In this document: positions 36,233-44,400 of the stretch, one piece after another
Layout of the letters: each line of letters opens with the position of its first letter
Numbering within the stretch: position 1 is the stretch's first letter
Assembly: GCF_023278045.1 (NCBI RefSeq)
Contig: NZ_CP056783.1
Location: 62,001-126,000, forward strand
Length of the DNA stretch: 64,000 nucleotides
Direction: 5' to 3'
DNA from: Flavobacterium sp. K5-23
Lineage (GTDB): Bacteria; Bacteroidota; Bacteroidia; Flavobacteriales; Flavobacteriaceae
Translations under genes and position numbers: made by a program
The notes under the pieces: generated by a model
Databases searched by the model: none
What the model was told of the DNA's origin: nothing
The model's input: the letters and a program-made list of their open reading frames with translations, nothing else

Positions 36233-36872
36233 AACAATATGGAAAGAAGGTTTTTTGAAAAATGATGCTTTATTAGCACCAAAACTGAATGACCTCTACA
36301 ATCAGAAATCGATAGACATTGTCGATAAGTTCAAAAGAATGTATAAAATAAATCGGATTGCAATCATAGCATTTGCCTTCATAATACTTCCGATTTCTTT
36401 TATTGTCAGAATACCATATATGGGTATCGGAATGTTTCTCATATTCAGTGTAATCTCTGTTATTGCCAACAAATTCAGTAAAAGCTTAAACAAAATAGAC
36501 AAAACCGTAAGCAGTTACCAATACCTGATTTCTTTTGACAATTGGGTTAAGGAAATGATTTCGGTAAACACAAAATTGTCTCGCTATTTGTATCCTTACG
36601 TTTTCATAATTATGGTTTCCGCATTTTGGTTTGGAGCTATTGGTGGAGATGTTCCGGGTGACAAACTTTTAAACTATATCCTTTTGGAGTACCCTGACAC
36701 CTATTTGATCTTTGGTTTTCCTTTAATCTTGATAGTTGTTGCCTTACTAATAGTTGGCTTATTAGCATTCTTTGGGGGACAAATAGGAAAATGGGATTTG
36801 AATCTTGTTTATAGTGGAATATTAAAAAAACTAGACGAAACACTAGCCGATATGGAGGAATTGAGAGCCTAA
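36216..36872 (+). CDS. Membrane protein, probable anti-sigma factor
   Basis: 218 aa. A cytoplasmic N-terminal segment (1-45) precedes four predicted membrane helices (about 47-67, 70-86, 125-145, 170-193) and a short C-terminal tail. It overlaps the sigma factor gene by 17 bp, the usual arrangement for anti-sigma factors. No zinc-binding anti-sigma motif is visible, so the assignment rests on position and topology. Confidence 0.65.
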   Translation: MEKSIETIWKEGFLKNDALLAPKLNDLYNQKSIDIVDKFKRMYKINRIAIIAFAFIILPISFIVRIPYMGIGMFLIFSVISVIANKFSKSLNKIDKTVSSYQYLISFDNWVKEMISVNTKLSRYLYPYVFIIMVSAFWFGAIGGDVPGDKLLNYILLEYPDTYLIFGFPLILIVVALLIVGLLAFFGGQIGKWDLNLVYSGILKKLDETLADMEELRA

Positions 36873-36991
36873 TTTCAGTTCATCGATAAAAGGAAAATTT
36901 GTTGGCATAGGTCAAGCCAATTACGGCTTGTTTTCAATTCAACATTGAATTTTGCTAGTATTTTCAAGGTCTCCTTTTCGAATACATTTCT

Positions 36992-37022
36992 AACCTTCTG
37001 CTTTGTCAGAAGGTTTTTTTTA
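36992..37022 (+). terminator. Terminator of the sigma/anti-sigma operon
   Basis: AACCTTCTG, loop CTTTGT, CAGAAGGTT, then seven more T. Confidence 0.9.
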
Positions 37023-37129
37023 TCTAAAAAGGACAATCCACACTACAAAATATAACCTTTTTGAACAAATTATATTTGGCCAAAGCCAAGGGCTATTGAA
37101 TTATCTGTGTTTCTAAAAAAAAATAAAAC

Positions 37130-37170
37130 CTTTGCGTCCTTTGCGAATCCTTTGCGCCCTTTGCGGTAAA
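37130..37170. repeat. Intergenic repeated word CTTTGCG
   Basis: CCTTTGCGTCCTTTGCGAA then TCCTTTGCGCCCTTTGCGG: the word CTTTGCG occurs four times in 40 bp, downstream of moaA. Same family as 23350-23376. Confidence 0.7.
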
Positions 37171-37187
37171 AAATTGTGCTTAAAAAA

Positions 37188-38192
37188 TCAGCCCCCAATT
37201 TTTATCATACTTCTATTCTTCGAAAACAAATCCGGATTTTGAAACTTGGCATCGTCATCCATCCCGCCACGCATTGCCATTTTGGATTTTATGTTCGAAA
37301 AAATAAGCGGTTCGATCGATTCTCCAGCACGTAAGCTTTGCAGTAAGTCCGTTTCAGAATTCGAGAAAAGACAGTTTTTCAATTTACCGTCGGCAGTTAG
37401 GCGAATGCGGTTACACGTACTGCAAAAAGGGTTTGTCACGGAGCTAATTACAGAGAAACTCCCTTTGTAAGATGTTATTTTATGGTTTTTAGCGGTGTCA
37501 TGCGGTTTATCCGTCAAGCGCTCTACATTTTCAGCAGAATAGTTATCATTGACCTGCGTGAGGATTTCGGCATAAGACACCAGTTTATCTTTCTTCCATT
37601 GATTACCATCAAAAGGCATAAACTCGATAAACCGAATCTGGATATTCCTGTCTTTGGTCAATTCAATAAAATCAATGATTTCGTTGTCATTAAAGCCTTT
37701 CATCACCACCACATTTAGTTTTAGATTAAACCCATTGGCGTCAAGCAATTCCATATTCTCCTGAAATTTATCGAAATAATTTCTTCGGGTAATTTGGTTG
37801 AACTTTTCTTTTTGAAGGCTATCAATACTCAGATTCAGCGTGTGTATTCCCGCTTCCTTGAAGGTTTCGATAAAATCATGAACTAGAATTCCGTTAGTCG
37901 TCAAAGTAAGCTCGACACCCAGTTTTCCTAATCGTTGAATTATGTCTGCGGCATCTTTTCGAACCAAAGGCTCTCCGCCCGTCAATCTAATTTTGTTTAC
38001 ACCCAAATTGACAAAAGTCTGGGCAATGGAAACAATTTCATCTGCAGTCATCAGATGCGCTTTTGGCGTAAGCGCAATCCCTTCGGCCGGCATACAATAA
38101 GTACATCTCAAATTACAATTCTCTGTAATCGAAATGCGCAAATAACTGTGCATGCGTCCGTGGGTGTCCTGCATTTGAATGTTATTTTCCAT
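37188..38192 (-). CDS. moaA: GTP 3',8-cyclase MoaA
   Basis: 334 aa radical SAM enzyme for the first step of molybdenum cofactor synthesis. N-terminal cluster ligands Cys26, Cys30 and Cys33 in ENCNLRCTYCMP; C-terminal cluster in FCSTCNRIRLTADGKLKNC; C-terminal Gly-Gly (MIKIGG) needed for activity. The gene overlaps moaCB by 11 bp, so translation is probably coupled. It is the last gene of the Moco run and feeds the nitrate reductase encoded next door. Confidence 0.97.
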   Translation of the reverse strand: MENNIQMQDTHGRMHSYLRISITENCNLRCTYCMPAEGIALTPKAHLMTADEIVSIAQTFVNLGVNKIRLTGGEPLVRKDAADIIQRLGKLGVELTLTTNGILVHDFIETFKEAGIHTLNLSIDSLQKEKFNQITRRNYFDKFQENMELLDANGFNLKLNVVVMKGFNDNEIIDFIELTKDRNIQIRFIEFMPFDGNQWKKDKLVSYAEILTQVNDNYSAENVERLTDKPHDTAKNHKITSYKGSFSVISSVTNPFCSTCNRIRLTADGKLKNCLFSNSETDLLQSLRAGESIEPLIFSNIKSKMAMRGGMDDDAKFQNPDLFSKNRSMIKIGG

Positions 38193-39096
38193 GGTTGAAT
38201 CCGTTTAGTATTTTGAACAAATGTAATACCGAAGGAAAAACAGCGTCCATAGATTCTCCAGCACCTGCGGTAGAACCCGGCAAGGCCATAATTAGTGTGT
38301 TCCCTTTGAAACCCACAACACTACGGGACAACATCGCATAAGGTGTGCGGTCCTGACCGTAGGAACGAATCGCTTCTTCGATACCGGGAATACGTCGATC
38401 AAGCAACGGAATCACCGCTTCGGGCGTGACGTCTCTGTTTGACAATCCAGTTCCGCCAGTGATGATTAGCAAGTCGGTTTTTTGGGCGCACAGTTTATTG
38501 ATGGTGTTTTGAATATCCAAAACCTCATCTGGAATGATAATATAATTCGAAACTTCTAATCCTAAGTTTTTGATTTTATCAGAAATCACTTTACCCGCTC
38601 TATCTTCTTTTTTTCCGCTGGAAACACTGTCTGAGCATACCATAACCGCAACGGCCAAATCCTGAACTTCCTTGTTTCCGTAATCGGATTTTCCTCCTTT
38701 TTTATGCAGTAATTTTATGGTCGAAATCTCCACGTTTTTGTCGATAGGTTTCAACATGTCGTACATCGTCAGGGCAACGATAGAAGCACCGTGCATGGCC
38801 TCGACCTCAACACCAGTTCTATAAATTGCTTTTACGGTCACTTTTATCACTACCGAATCCTCCAATAACTCATATTCAATTCCCGTGAATTCAATAGGCA
38901 TCGGGTGGCAATCCGGAATAGAGTTCGATGTGTTTTTTACCGCAAAAAGTCCAGCTGTTCTGGAAACTTCCAAAACATCGCCTTTCGGAACGGTTTTATT
39001 CAAAATCGCTTGCATGGTTTCCGGCGAGCCTACTTTTATGATTGCCTGTGCCGTTGCCGTGCGTTGCGTGATTATTTTATGGGTGATATCTACCAT
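38182..39096 (-). CDS. moaCB: Bifunctional MoaC-MoaB/Mog fusion
   Basis: 304 aa fusion. Residues 1 to about 150 are MoaC (cyclic pyranopterin monophosphate synthase) with CHPMPIEFTGIEYELL, EVEAMHGASIVALTMYDMLK and PIDK. Residues about 155-304 are a MoaB/MogA domain (molybdopterin adenylyltransferase) with VCSDSVSSGKKEDRAG, ITGGTGLSNRDVTPEA and ALPGSTAGAGES. No separate mog gene is seen in the cluster, so the fused domain probably supplies adenylation for MoeA. Confidence 0.94.
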   Translation of the reverse strand: MVDITHKIITQRTATAQAIIKVGSPETMQAILNKTVPKGDVLEVSRTAGLFAVKNTSNSIPDCHPMPIEFTGIEYELLEDSVVIKVTVKAIYRTGVEVEAMHGASIVALTMYDMLKPIDKNVEISTIKLLHKKGGKSDYGNKEVQDLAVAVMVCSDSVSSGKKEDRAGKVISDKIKNLGLEVSNYIIIPDEVLDIQNTINKLCAQKTDLLIITGGTGLSNRDVTPEAVIPLLDRRIPGIEEAIRSYGQDRTPYAMLSRSVVGFKGNTLIMALPGSTAGAGESMDAVFPSVLHLFKILNGFNHGK

Positions 39097-39138
39097 TTTA
39101 TGTTGTGTTCTTTTATTAAACTTGAACTTTTATTTAAT

Positions 39139-39206
39139 TTTTACCATTAAGATATTTAGAAAATTAAGCCTGAAATCTTAACGAATCTTAATACCTTAAT
39201 GGTTCA
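39139..39206. repeat. ATTAAG-word dyad, family copy 1
   Basis: ACCATTAAGATATTTAG, AAAATTAAGCC, AATCTTAACG, AATCTTAATACC, TTAATGGTTC. The ends ACCATTAAG and CTTAATGGT can pair. Same family as 50236 and the pair at 59301/59401. Confidence 0.65.
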
Positions 39207-39257
39207 AAAAAACTTTTTACTTTATCCTTTTTTATACAGATTTTTTTTATCTGATTT

Positions 39258-39382
39258 TAAAAAATCTGAGGAATCCGTGTTTTATGTAATTGCTCGCAGA
39301 TTATGCAGATTTACGCTGATTCTTGTATTTAAAATATAAAATCCGTACTAATCCGTTTAATCTGTGTCATCCGTGTTCTATT
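39258..39382. repeat. Intergenic repeated word AATCCGT/ATCCGTG
   Basis: GAATCCGTG, AAATCCGT, TAATCCGTTTAATCTGTG, CATCCGTG, with GCAGATTATGCAGATTTACGC between. One word iterated with drift; non-coding. Confidence 0.6.
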
Positions 39383-39400
39383 TATTTTACTGTGAAAAAT

Positions 39401-39847
39401 CTAGGTATTCTTTTTCCAAGTATACGTTTCGTCTTCCATTATTTCTTTGCCAAAAACGGCTGTTTTTTCTTTTATTTCTTCCACCAAAAATTCCAAAGCT
39501 TCATAAACCACTTTTCGTCTTGGCGCCGACACAAAAACAAACAGACAGATCTCCCCCGTTTTTACGGTTCCCAGGCTGTGGTAAATGTGCAAACACGAAA
39601 GCTCATATTTTGCAAAAGCGGCTTCGCGAATTTCGTGGAACGTTTGCTCTGCCATTTCCTCATAAGCAGAATACTCAATTGCTACAACCGTTTTTCCGTC
39701 GATCACATCGGCACGCACTTGACCCAAAAAGATATTGTGTGCTCCAATAGTCGTTTTACTTTGGTGTTTCGCTATCGAATTCCCAATGAAATCTGACGAT
39801 ATAGGACCTTGAATGAAGGATGTTTTTTTAGGTTTTGCTGTTGACAT
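39401..39847 (-). CDS. moaE: Molybdopterin synthase catalytic subunit MoaE
   Basis: 148 aa. MoaE holds the active site that converts precursor Z to molybdopterin using sulfur on MoaD. Features: GAHNIFLGQVRAD near 36-50, YSAYEEMAEQTFHEI, HSLGTVKTGEICLFVFVSAPRR and the C-terminal Lys-rich WKK tail. Upstream neighbours are the MoeB-type activating enzyme and MoaD. Confidence 0.95.
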   Translation of the reverse strand: MSTAKPKKTSFIQGPISSDFIGNSIAKHQSKTTIGAHNIFLGQVRADVIDGKTVVAIEYSAYEEMAEQTFHEIREAAFAKYELSCLHIYHSLGTVKTGEICLFVFVSAPRRKVVYEALEFLVEEIKEKTAVFGKEIMEDETYTWKKNT

Positions 39848-39877
39848 TATTGTATCGTTTTATTTTTTATTTTCTAA

Positions 39878-40942
39878 TTATATTTTGATGGATTCAATTC
39901 CGTTTTCGAGATGTGAAAGCTTAATAAATCCTTCTTTTTTCAAATAGGCTAAAGCCAATTGGCTGCGTTGTCCGCTTTGGCAAAACAAAACGATTTCTTT
40001 GTTTTTGTCCAGTTGGTTGCAGTAGCTTTCTAACGACGATATTGGTACGTTCACCACATTTGTAGCTTCCCATTTTGGTTCTTCATAATCTTCTCTGATA
40101 TCGATAACCAAACAATTATCCAGTCGACATTTTTCAATGAATGTTGCTGCTGATATGTTTTCATTTACATTATTCGAATCCTGTTGCTGAATCGTTAATC
40201 CATTGGTGAGACCTTCCTCAATGGCTGCCGGATTTTTATTAAAATCAATTAGTTGTGTTTGATAATGCAAGCCATCATAGAGCAACAATTTACCCGATAA
40301 TACTGTTCCTATTTCAAGAATGATTTTGAGCACTTCAGTCGCCTGAAACGAACCTAAAGTATTGGGCAATACCCCCAAAACACCCGAAGCAACACAATTG
40401 GGAACCGAACCTAAGCTTTCCGTTTGCGGAAACAAACAGCGGTAACTTGGACCGTTTTTATAATTAAAAACCGAAACCTGCCCTTCAAATTTATAAATCG
40501 AAGCATAGACCACTGGAATGTTTTTGACAATCGAAACATCATTAATCAGATAGCGAATCCCGATCGTATCCGTACAATCGACAATGATTTGGTAGTCGCC
40601 CACGATTTCGAAAGCATTTTCCTTTTTGAAAAATTCATTAAAAACACGAACCTCCACATCAGGATTGAGCTCCTGTATCGCTTCGGCAGCTGTTACAGCT
40701 TTGCTTTTTCCACAATCTTTCAAAGTGTACAACAACTGGCGATGCAAATTAGTTTCTTCTACCATATCTCCATCCACAATCCCGATAAAACCGACTCCAG
40801 CCGCAGCAAGATTTTGTAAAACCGGACATCCCAAACCACCAGCACCAATTACCAAAACTCTTGCTTTTTGTAATTTTTGCTGTCCTAAAACCCCAATTTC
40901 TGGAAGAATAATTTGTCTGGAATAACGTGTTGTGTTTATCAC
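39878..40942 (-). CDS. moeB: MoeB/ThiF-type E1-like enzyme fused to rhodanese
   Basis: 354 aa. The ATP-binding adenylyltransferase domain (1 to about 235) begins RYSRQIILPEIGVLGQQKL and has VIGAGGLGCPVLQNLAAAGV and DVSIVKNIPVVYAS. A rhodanese domain follows (about 265-354), with probable catalytic Cys in LFCQSGQRSQLALAYL. It should adenylate the MoaD C-terminus and may hand over sulfur itself. The zinc CxxC pairs of E. coli MoeB are incomplete: SYRCLFP has one Cys where CYRC is usual. Confidence 0.9.
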   Translation of the reverse strand: MINTTRYSRQIILPEIGVLGQQKLQKARVLVIGAGGLGCPVLQNLAAAGVGFIGIVDGDMVEETNLHRQLLYTLKDCGKSKAVTAAEAIQELNPDVEVRVFNEFFKKENAFEIVGDYQIIVDCTDTIGIRYLINDVSIVKNIPVVYASIYKFEGQVSVFNYKNGPSYRCLFPQTESLGSVPNCVASGVLGVLPNTLGSFQATEVLKIILEIGTVLSGKLLLYDGLHYQTQLIDFNKNPAAIEEGLTNGLTIQQQDSNNVNENISAATFIEKCRLDNCLVIDIREDYEEPKWEATNVVNVPISSLESYCNQLDKNKEIVLFCQSGQRSQLALAYLKKEGFIKLSHLENGIESIKI

Positions 40943-40954
40943 TTCTTTATATTT

Positions 40955-40997
40955 TTATCTTTCGCCTTTTCACTTCTCACCTTTCACTTCTCACAGT
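40955..40997. repeat. Intergenic repeated word TTCTCACC/TTTCAC
   Basis: CTTTTCACTTCTCACCTTTCACTTCTCACAG: alternating TTTCAC and TTCTCAC words in the moaD-moeB spacer. Related to 27862-27886 and 41965-41990. Confidence 0.6.
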
Positions 40998-41240
40998 TTA
41001 CCCTCCCGCAAAAGGAGGCAGAAAAGCAATTACATCTTGATCGTTTATAGCTGTATCCATCCCGACCATCGCTTGATTTACGGCAATGGAATAATTATTT
41101 TTTTGCAATTCCTGATAAGCTGATTCCATTTTTAATTTCAAAGAATTCACAGTCACATTGGATTCATCCAAAACCAACTGCTCTTCTTTCTTCTTGGTTA
41201 TCTCTGCCAATACTCCAAAATATTTAATGTTTAGAATCAT
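40998..41240 (-). CDS. moaD: Molybdopterin synthase sulfur carrier MoaD
   Basis: 80 aa, ubiquitin fold, ending in PPFAGG, the di-glycine tail that is adenylated and thiocarboxylated. The start MILNIKYFGVLAEI at 41240 overlaps the mobA stop codon by 4 bp (ATGA), so coupling is likely. A longer frame to 41297 is rejected. Confidence 0.95.
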   Translation of the reverse strand: MILNIKYFGVLAEITKKKEEQLVLDESNVTVNSLKLKMESAYQELQKNNYSIAVNQAMVGMDTAINDQDVIAFLPPFAGG

Positions 41241-41878
41241 AATTGTATTTTTTGATACTCTTCGGGAGTATTTATATTTTGCACTTGAGTCCTCCATTTT
41301 TCAGGAATATGAAGCGTTTGATGCTTTACTTCTTCAATTACTTGTCGCAATCGCAATTGCTCCTTTTTTAAATTTTCTTCGAAAACGCTTACCAATGATT
41401 GTTCATAAATAGCAATAAGCGGATAGACCTTGTCATCGAGTTGCACTTGGGTCATCTCATAAGAATCGTCCTTGTTTTCCAAAATCCAAAGCAATAATTC
41501 CGTTGTTACCAATGGCGCATCTACGCTAAGGATAAAATTATTTTTTGTTTTAGACTGTTTCAAAGCGGTATAAATACCACCCACAGGACCTTTGTCCGCA
41601 ACGATGTCTTCAATTCGAGTATAACCTAAAAAATCATAGTCCACATTCGAAGAAACAATAACAATATTCTCGCCCACAATTGGCTTTACCGCATCGCAAA
41701 TATGACTAACAAATGGTTTGCCGCCCAAAAGCAACAGACCTTTGTCTGTTCCCATACGTTGGCTTTTTCCTCCGGCTAATATGAATGCAGTATAACTGTT
41801 TATCCTCCCCCCGGCCCCCTCCGAAGGAGGGGGAGACGTGGTAGAAGTATATTGTGTTACTTTATTTGGCTCTATCAT
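41237..41878 (-). CDS. mobA: Molybdenum cofactor guanylyltransferase MobA, with repeat-derived N-terminus
   Basis: 213 aa. MobA adds GMP to Mo-molybdopterin to make MGD, which the NasA-type enzyme needs. The nucleotide-binding LAGGKSQRMGTDKGLL begins at about residue 35. The first 27 residues are not family sequence: TSPPPSEGAGGR is encoded by a GC-rich palindromic repeat. No ATG, GTG or TTG lies between the repeat and the conserved core, so the start at 41878 appears real and the repeat is translated. VSPDAPLV-type acidic motif appears as ILSVDAPLV. Confidence 0.88.
   Translation of the reverse strand: MIEPNKVTQYTSTTSPPPSEGAGGRINSYTAFILAGGKSQRMGTDKGLLLLGGKPFVSHICDAVKPIVGENIVIVSSNVDYDFLGYTRIEDIVADKGPVGGIYTALKQSKTKNNFILSVDAPLVTTELLLWILENKDDSYEMTQVQLDDKVYPLIAIYEQSLVSVFEENLKKEQLRLRQVIEEVKHQTLHIPEKWRTQVQNINTPEEYQKIQL
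41804..41836. repeat. GC-rich palindromic repeat inside mobA
   Basis: CCTCCCCCCGGCC followed by the perfect hairpin CCCCCTCC-GAA-GGAGGGGG (41815-41833). Very GC-rich in an AT-rich genome and in frame with mobA. Confidence 0.8.
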
Positions 41879-41879
41879 T

Positions 41880-41990
41880 ATTCTTGATTCCTTTCTTCTA
41901 TATTCTTATTTCTATTCTCTTTATTCCTTCTTCTATATTCTTTCTTCTTTATTCTATATTCTTCTCACTCTTCACTCTTCACTGCTCAAA
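41880..41990. repeat. Intergenic repeated words TTCTATATTC and CTTCACT
   Basis: About 85 bp of TTCTATATTCTT-like words (ATTCTT, CTTTATTCC, TTCTATATTC) followed by CTCACTCTTCACTCTTCACTG, between mobA and the TSUP gene. Pyrimidine-rich, non-coding. Confidence 0.65.
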
Positions 41991-42740
41991 TCAAGCCGTT
42001 ACATATAATTTATAAATCGCTATCCCAAGAACTAGTGCGAGTACATTTTTTAAAACAACAGAATTAAATTTCTTGCTTCCGTAATAAGCGCCAAAAAAAC
42101 CACCCACAAACACTATCCCTATCAACGGCATCGATGATTCAGGCAAAACACCTCCTTTTAACAGAAATCCTGAAATTCCAGAAACGGAGTTAACCAATAT
42201 AAACAAAGCCGAAACGGCTGCCGTTTGTTTCATAGTTCCCCAGCCCATAAGGATGATTACAGGACTCAAAATTATTCCGCCCCCAATTCCTATCAATCCC
42301 GACAATAAGCCGATTACAGCACCCACAATCAAGGCTCCATACAAATTCAAAGGCGTTATCTCCTTTTTTTCTTTTCCCAAAAAACCCATTAATCTCAAAA
42401 CGGCAAAAACCAATACCGTCGCCAATATCACTTTATAATAAAAAGTGGGTACGGAAAGGTAGCCTCCCAAAAAAGAGAAAGGAACAGAGGTTATCGCAAA
42501 AGGATAAAACAAGTTCCATTTGAATTTTTTCTCGCGGTAATAGAAATAAAAGGAAATTCCGGAAACTAAAATATTAAGCACTAAAGCCGTTGGTTTCATA
42601 ACTGTTATCGGAAATGCGAAAGCACTCATTAATGCTAAATATCCACTTGCTCCGCCGTGTCCCACACTAGCATACAAAAAAGCTACAACAGGCAACAAAA
42701 GCAACAATAAAGGCATATCAAATAAATCTATTGGCGTCAT
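41991..42740 (-). CDS. TSUP (TauE/SafE) family anion permease
   Basis: 249 aa, about eight membrane helices. The repeated TSUP signatures are visible: YASVGHGGASGYLALMSAF near the N-terminus and GLLSGLIGIGGGIILSPVIILMGW in the second half. Members move sulfur oxyanions or organosulfonates. Here it overlaps a ModE-type regulator gene by 4 bp within a Moco cluster, so molybdate or a sulfur compound for cofactor synthesis is an inferred substrate. No ModABC genes are in the window. Confidence 0.85.
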   Translation of the reverse strand: MTPIDLFDMPLLLLLLPVVAFLYASVGHGGASGYLALMSAFAFPITVMKPTALVLNILVSGISFYFYYREKKFKWNLFYPFAITSVPFSFLGGYLSVPTFYYKVILATVLVFAVLRLMGFLGKEKKEITPLNLYGALIVGAVIGLLSGLIGIGGGIILSPVIILMGWGTMKQTAAVSALFILVNSVSGISGFLLKGGVLPESSMPLIGIVFVGGFFGAYYGSKKFNSVVLKNVLALVLGIAIYKLYVTA

Positions 42741-43066
42741 ACAGTATGCTTTTTCAATTGTTCATCCAAGAAATCCCAACAAGCCATATTGATGGATTCA
42801 AAAGTTTCAATCAAGGATTTGCCATACGGAGTCAGTATCGTACCACCTCCTTTGCTTCCTCCTACCTGTGTTTCTATCAGTGGACTTTTTGCCGCTTTAT
42901 TGGATGCATCCACCAATTTCCAAGCTTTTTGGTAGGATAAGTTCATAGCTTTGGCTGCCTTATTCAACGAACCCGTTTCTTCAATTAGTTTTAATAACTG
43001 AACACGACCTTCACTGATAAGAATCCCCTCATCATTTTCAATCCAAATTTTACTCTTGATTTTCAT
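42737..43066 (-). CDS. ModE-type winged-helix regulator, DNA-binding domain only
   Basis: 109 aa. Matches the N-terminal DNA-binding half of ModE: WIENDEGILISEGRVQLLKLIEETGSLNKAAKAMNLSYQKAWKLVD and GGSKGGGTILTPYGKSLI. The molybdate-binding TOBE/Mop domains are missing, so direct sensing of molybdate is doubtful. A ModE-like operator lies about 110 bp upstream, suggesting autoregulation of the modE-TSUP unit. Confidence 0.88.
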   Translation of the reverse strand: MKIKSKIWIENDEGILISEGRVQLLKLIEETGSLNKAAKAMNLSYQKAWKLVDASNKAAKSPLIETQVGGSKGGGTILTPYGKSLIETFESINMACWDFLDEQLKKHTV

Positions 43067-43160
43067 ATGCGAATTTTTATAGTTTTTAATTGGTCATATG
43101 GAATTCACATAGCACATTATTCCTTTTTTCATAAGCACTTTGTAATGCTCATTTCAAAAC
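43067..43160. repeat. GGTCATATG...CACATAG spacer repeat, copy 1
   Basis: CATATGCGAATTTTTAT, GGTCATATGGAATTCACATAG and TAATGCTCATTTC. A second version lies at 55580-55670, also right before a start codon. Confidence 0.55.
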
Positions 43161-43171
43161 GGAATATATTT

Positions 43172-43195
43172 CGTTATACTTTTACAAATATAACG
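43172..43195. promoter_or_regulatory. ModE-like operator overlapping -7 element
   Basis: CGTTATA-N10-TATAACG, a perfect dyad with the arm sequence and spacing I remember for the E. coli modA operator. On the minus strand it includes TATATTTG (43192-43185), a TAnnTTTG -7 element, so binding should block transcription of modE-TSUP. Confidence 0.7.
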
Positions 43196-43209
43196 AAAAG
43201 AGCTAAGTC

Positions 43210-44379
43210 TTAAATATGATAAATATCAACTTTTGAATCTTTCTCAATTTCATAAGTTCCATCAGGGAGATAAACCAATGCATTGGCAATAGAAAAAGTA
43301 TTGAGCATCGAAGAATTTTGATGCGATAGTATGGTTACATTGTCACCAATAACTGCAGCCTTTAAAAACTGGCAACGGCTATTATTAACACTAAAACTGT
43401 GGGTTAATCTATTTTGTGAAGTTTGGTTGAAGTTGGCCGCATTCCCAGAAAGAATGGTTAATGTTGGCAATACATACACATAAAAACAAGTTAGGCAAGC
43501 AGCAGGATTTCCTGGCAAGGCAAATACTATTTTATCCTTTAGCTTTCCAGCAAATAAAGGTTTTCCCGGTTTTTGGTTTACCTTATAAAAAAGCGTTTCC
43601 ACTTCGAGCTCCTTTAAAGCCTGAGCCACAAAATCGTAATCGCCTACGGATATTCCGCCAGAAACTAATACTACTTCATTTTCGGATAATGCTTGTTGAA
43701 GTTTATTTTTGGTGTTTTCGAAATCATCATTTACCTCATACATAGTAACCTCATCAAAATAAGCGTCTTTTAAAGCTGTATGAAGCATAATACCATTGCT
43801 TTCATACACTTTTCCGTACTCCAAATCGTTACCAGGTTTCACCAATTCATTTCCGGTGATTAGAATCCCTACAGAAGGTTTTTTATACACTTTTACCGAA
43901 GTAAAACCAAGTCCCGCAAGAAACCCAATGGAAGCGGCATTAAGTACCGAACTTTTTTCAAGAGCCAAATCACCTTTACTATTTTGCTCTCCAATAGGTC
44001 TGATATTCAATCCTGATTTTGGATGTTCTTCAAGTTGTAAAACATTTCCTTTAACACTGACTTTCTCAATTTGGATAACTGCTTGAGCCGAATTGGGAAC
44101 GGCAGCACCCGTAAAAATTTTGATGGCCTGACCAGGAATAAGCTCCACTTGATGCGTGTCACCCGCTTTTATTTCGCCAATAATCTCATATTCTAAACCA
44201 TCGTGTAAACACAATGCAAAACCATCCATAGCCGATTGCCTGAAAGGCGGCATATTTATGGGAGAATAAAGGTTTTGGGAAAGCACATGTTTTCGGGCTT
44301 GCAATAACGAATAGTCCACTTCCTTAGATTCTGGTAAATTATTTTTTAATATCGAAAAAGCGTCCTGAACTGAAACCAT
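43210..44379 (-). CDS. moeA: Molybdopterin molybdenumtransferase MoeA
   Basis: 389 aa from MVSVQDAFSILKNN. MoeA inserts molybdate into adenylated molybdopterin. Recognised by PPFRQSAMDGFAL, the domain III LVSGGISVGDYDFV and FALPGNPAACLTCFYVYVLP. The frame extends to 44403 but that Met lies inside the predicted -7 element (TATTTTTG, 44408-44401), so the start at 44379 is preferred. Separate from the modE unit. Confidence 0.93.
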   Translation of the reverse strand: MVSVQDAFSILKNNLPESKEVDYSLLQARKHVLSQNLYSPINMPPFRQSAMDGFALCLHDGLEYEIIGEIKAGDTHQVELIPGQAIKIFTGAAVPNSAQAVIQIEKVSVKGNVLQLEEHPKSGLNIRPIGEQNSKGDLALEKSSVLNAASIGFLAGLGFTSVKVYKKPSVGILITGNELVKPGNDLEYGKVYESNGIMLHTALKDAYFDEVTMYEVNDDFENTKNKLQQALSENEVVLVSGGISVGDYDFVAQALKELEVETLFYKVNQKPGKPLFAGKLKDKIVFALPGNPAACLTCFYVYVLPTLTILSGNAANFNQTSQNRLTHSFSVNNSRCQFLKAAVIGDNVTILSHQNSSMLNTFSIANALVYLPDGTYEIEKDSKVDIYHI

Positions 44380-44400
44380 GTGTTGTGTTTTATTTAAATT

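Larger units (their letters stand above)
36873..37187. other. Convergent intergenic region sigma operon/moaA
   Basis: 315 bp. It contains the terminator at 36992 and the TTTGCG repeated-word block at 37130-37170; nothing else recognised. Confidence 0.6.
39097..39400. other. Intergenic spacer moaE-moaCB, repeated-word rich
   Basis: 304 bp inside an otherwise dense Moco cluster, made of the two repeated-word blocks listed separately plus T-rich sequence. No ORF that I believe in. Confidence 0.6.

Noticed and set aside
39323..39796. Plus-strand ORFs of 157 and 128 codons
   Set aside because: Antisense to moaE and partly in the AATCCGT repeated-word block; no recognisable domain.
43196..43222. 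Further FNR-like match ATATGATAAATATCAA
   Set aside because: It covers the moeA stop region, and no promoter at a suitable distance uses it; judged to be coincidence.
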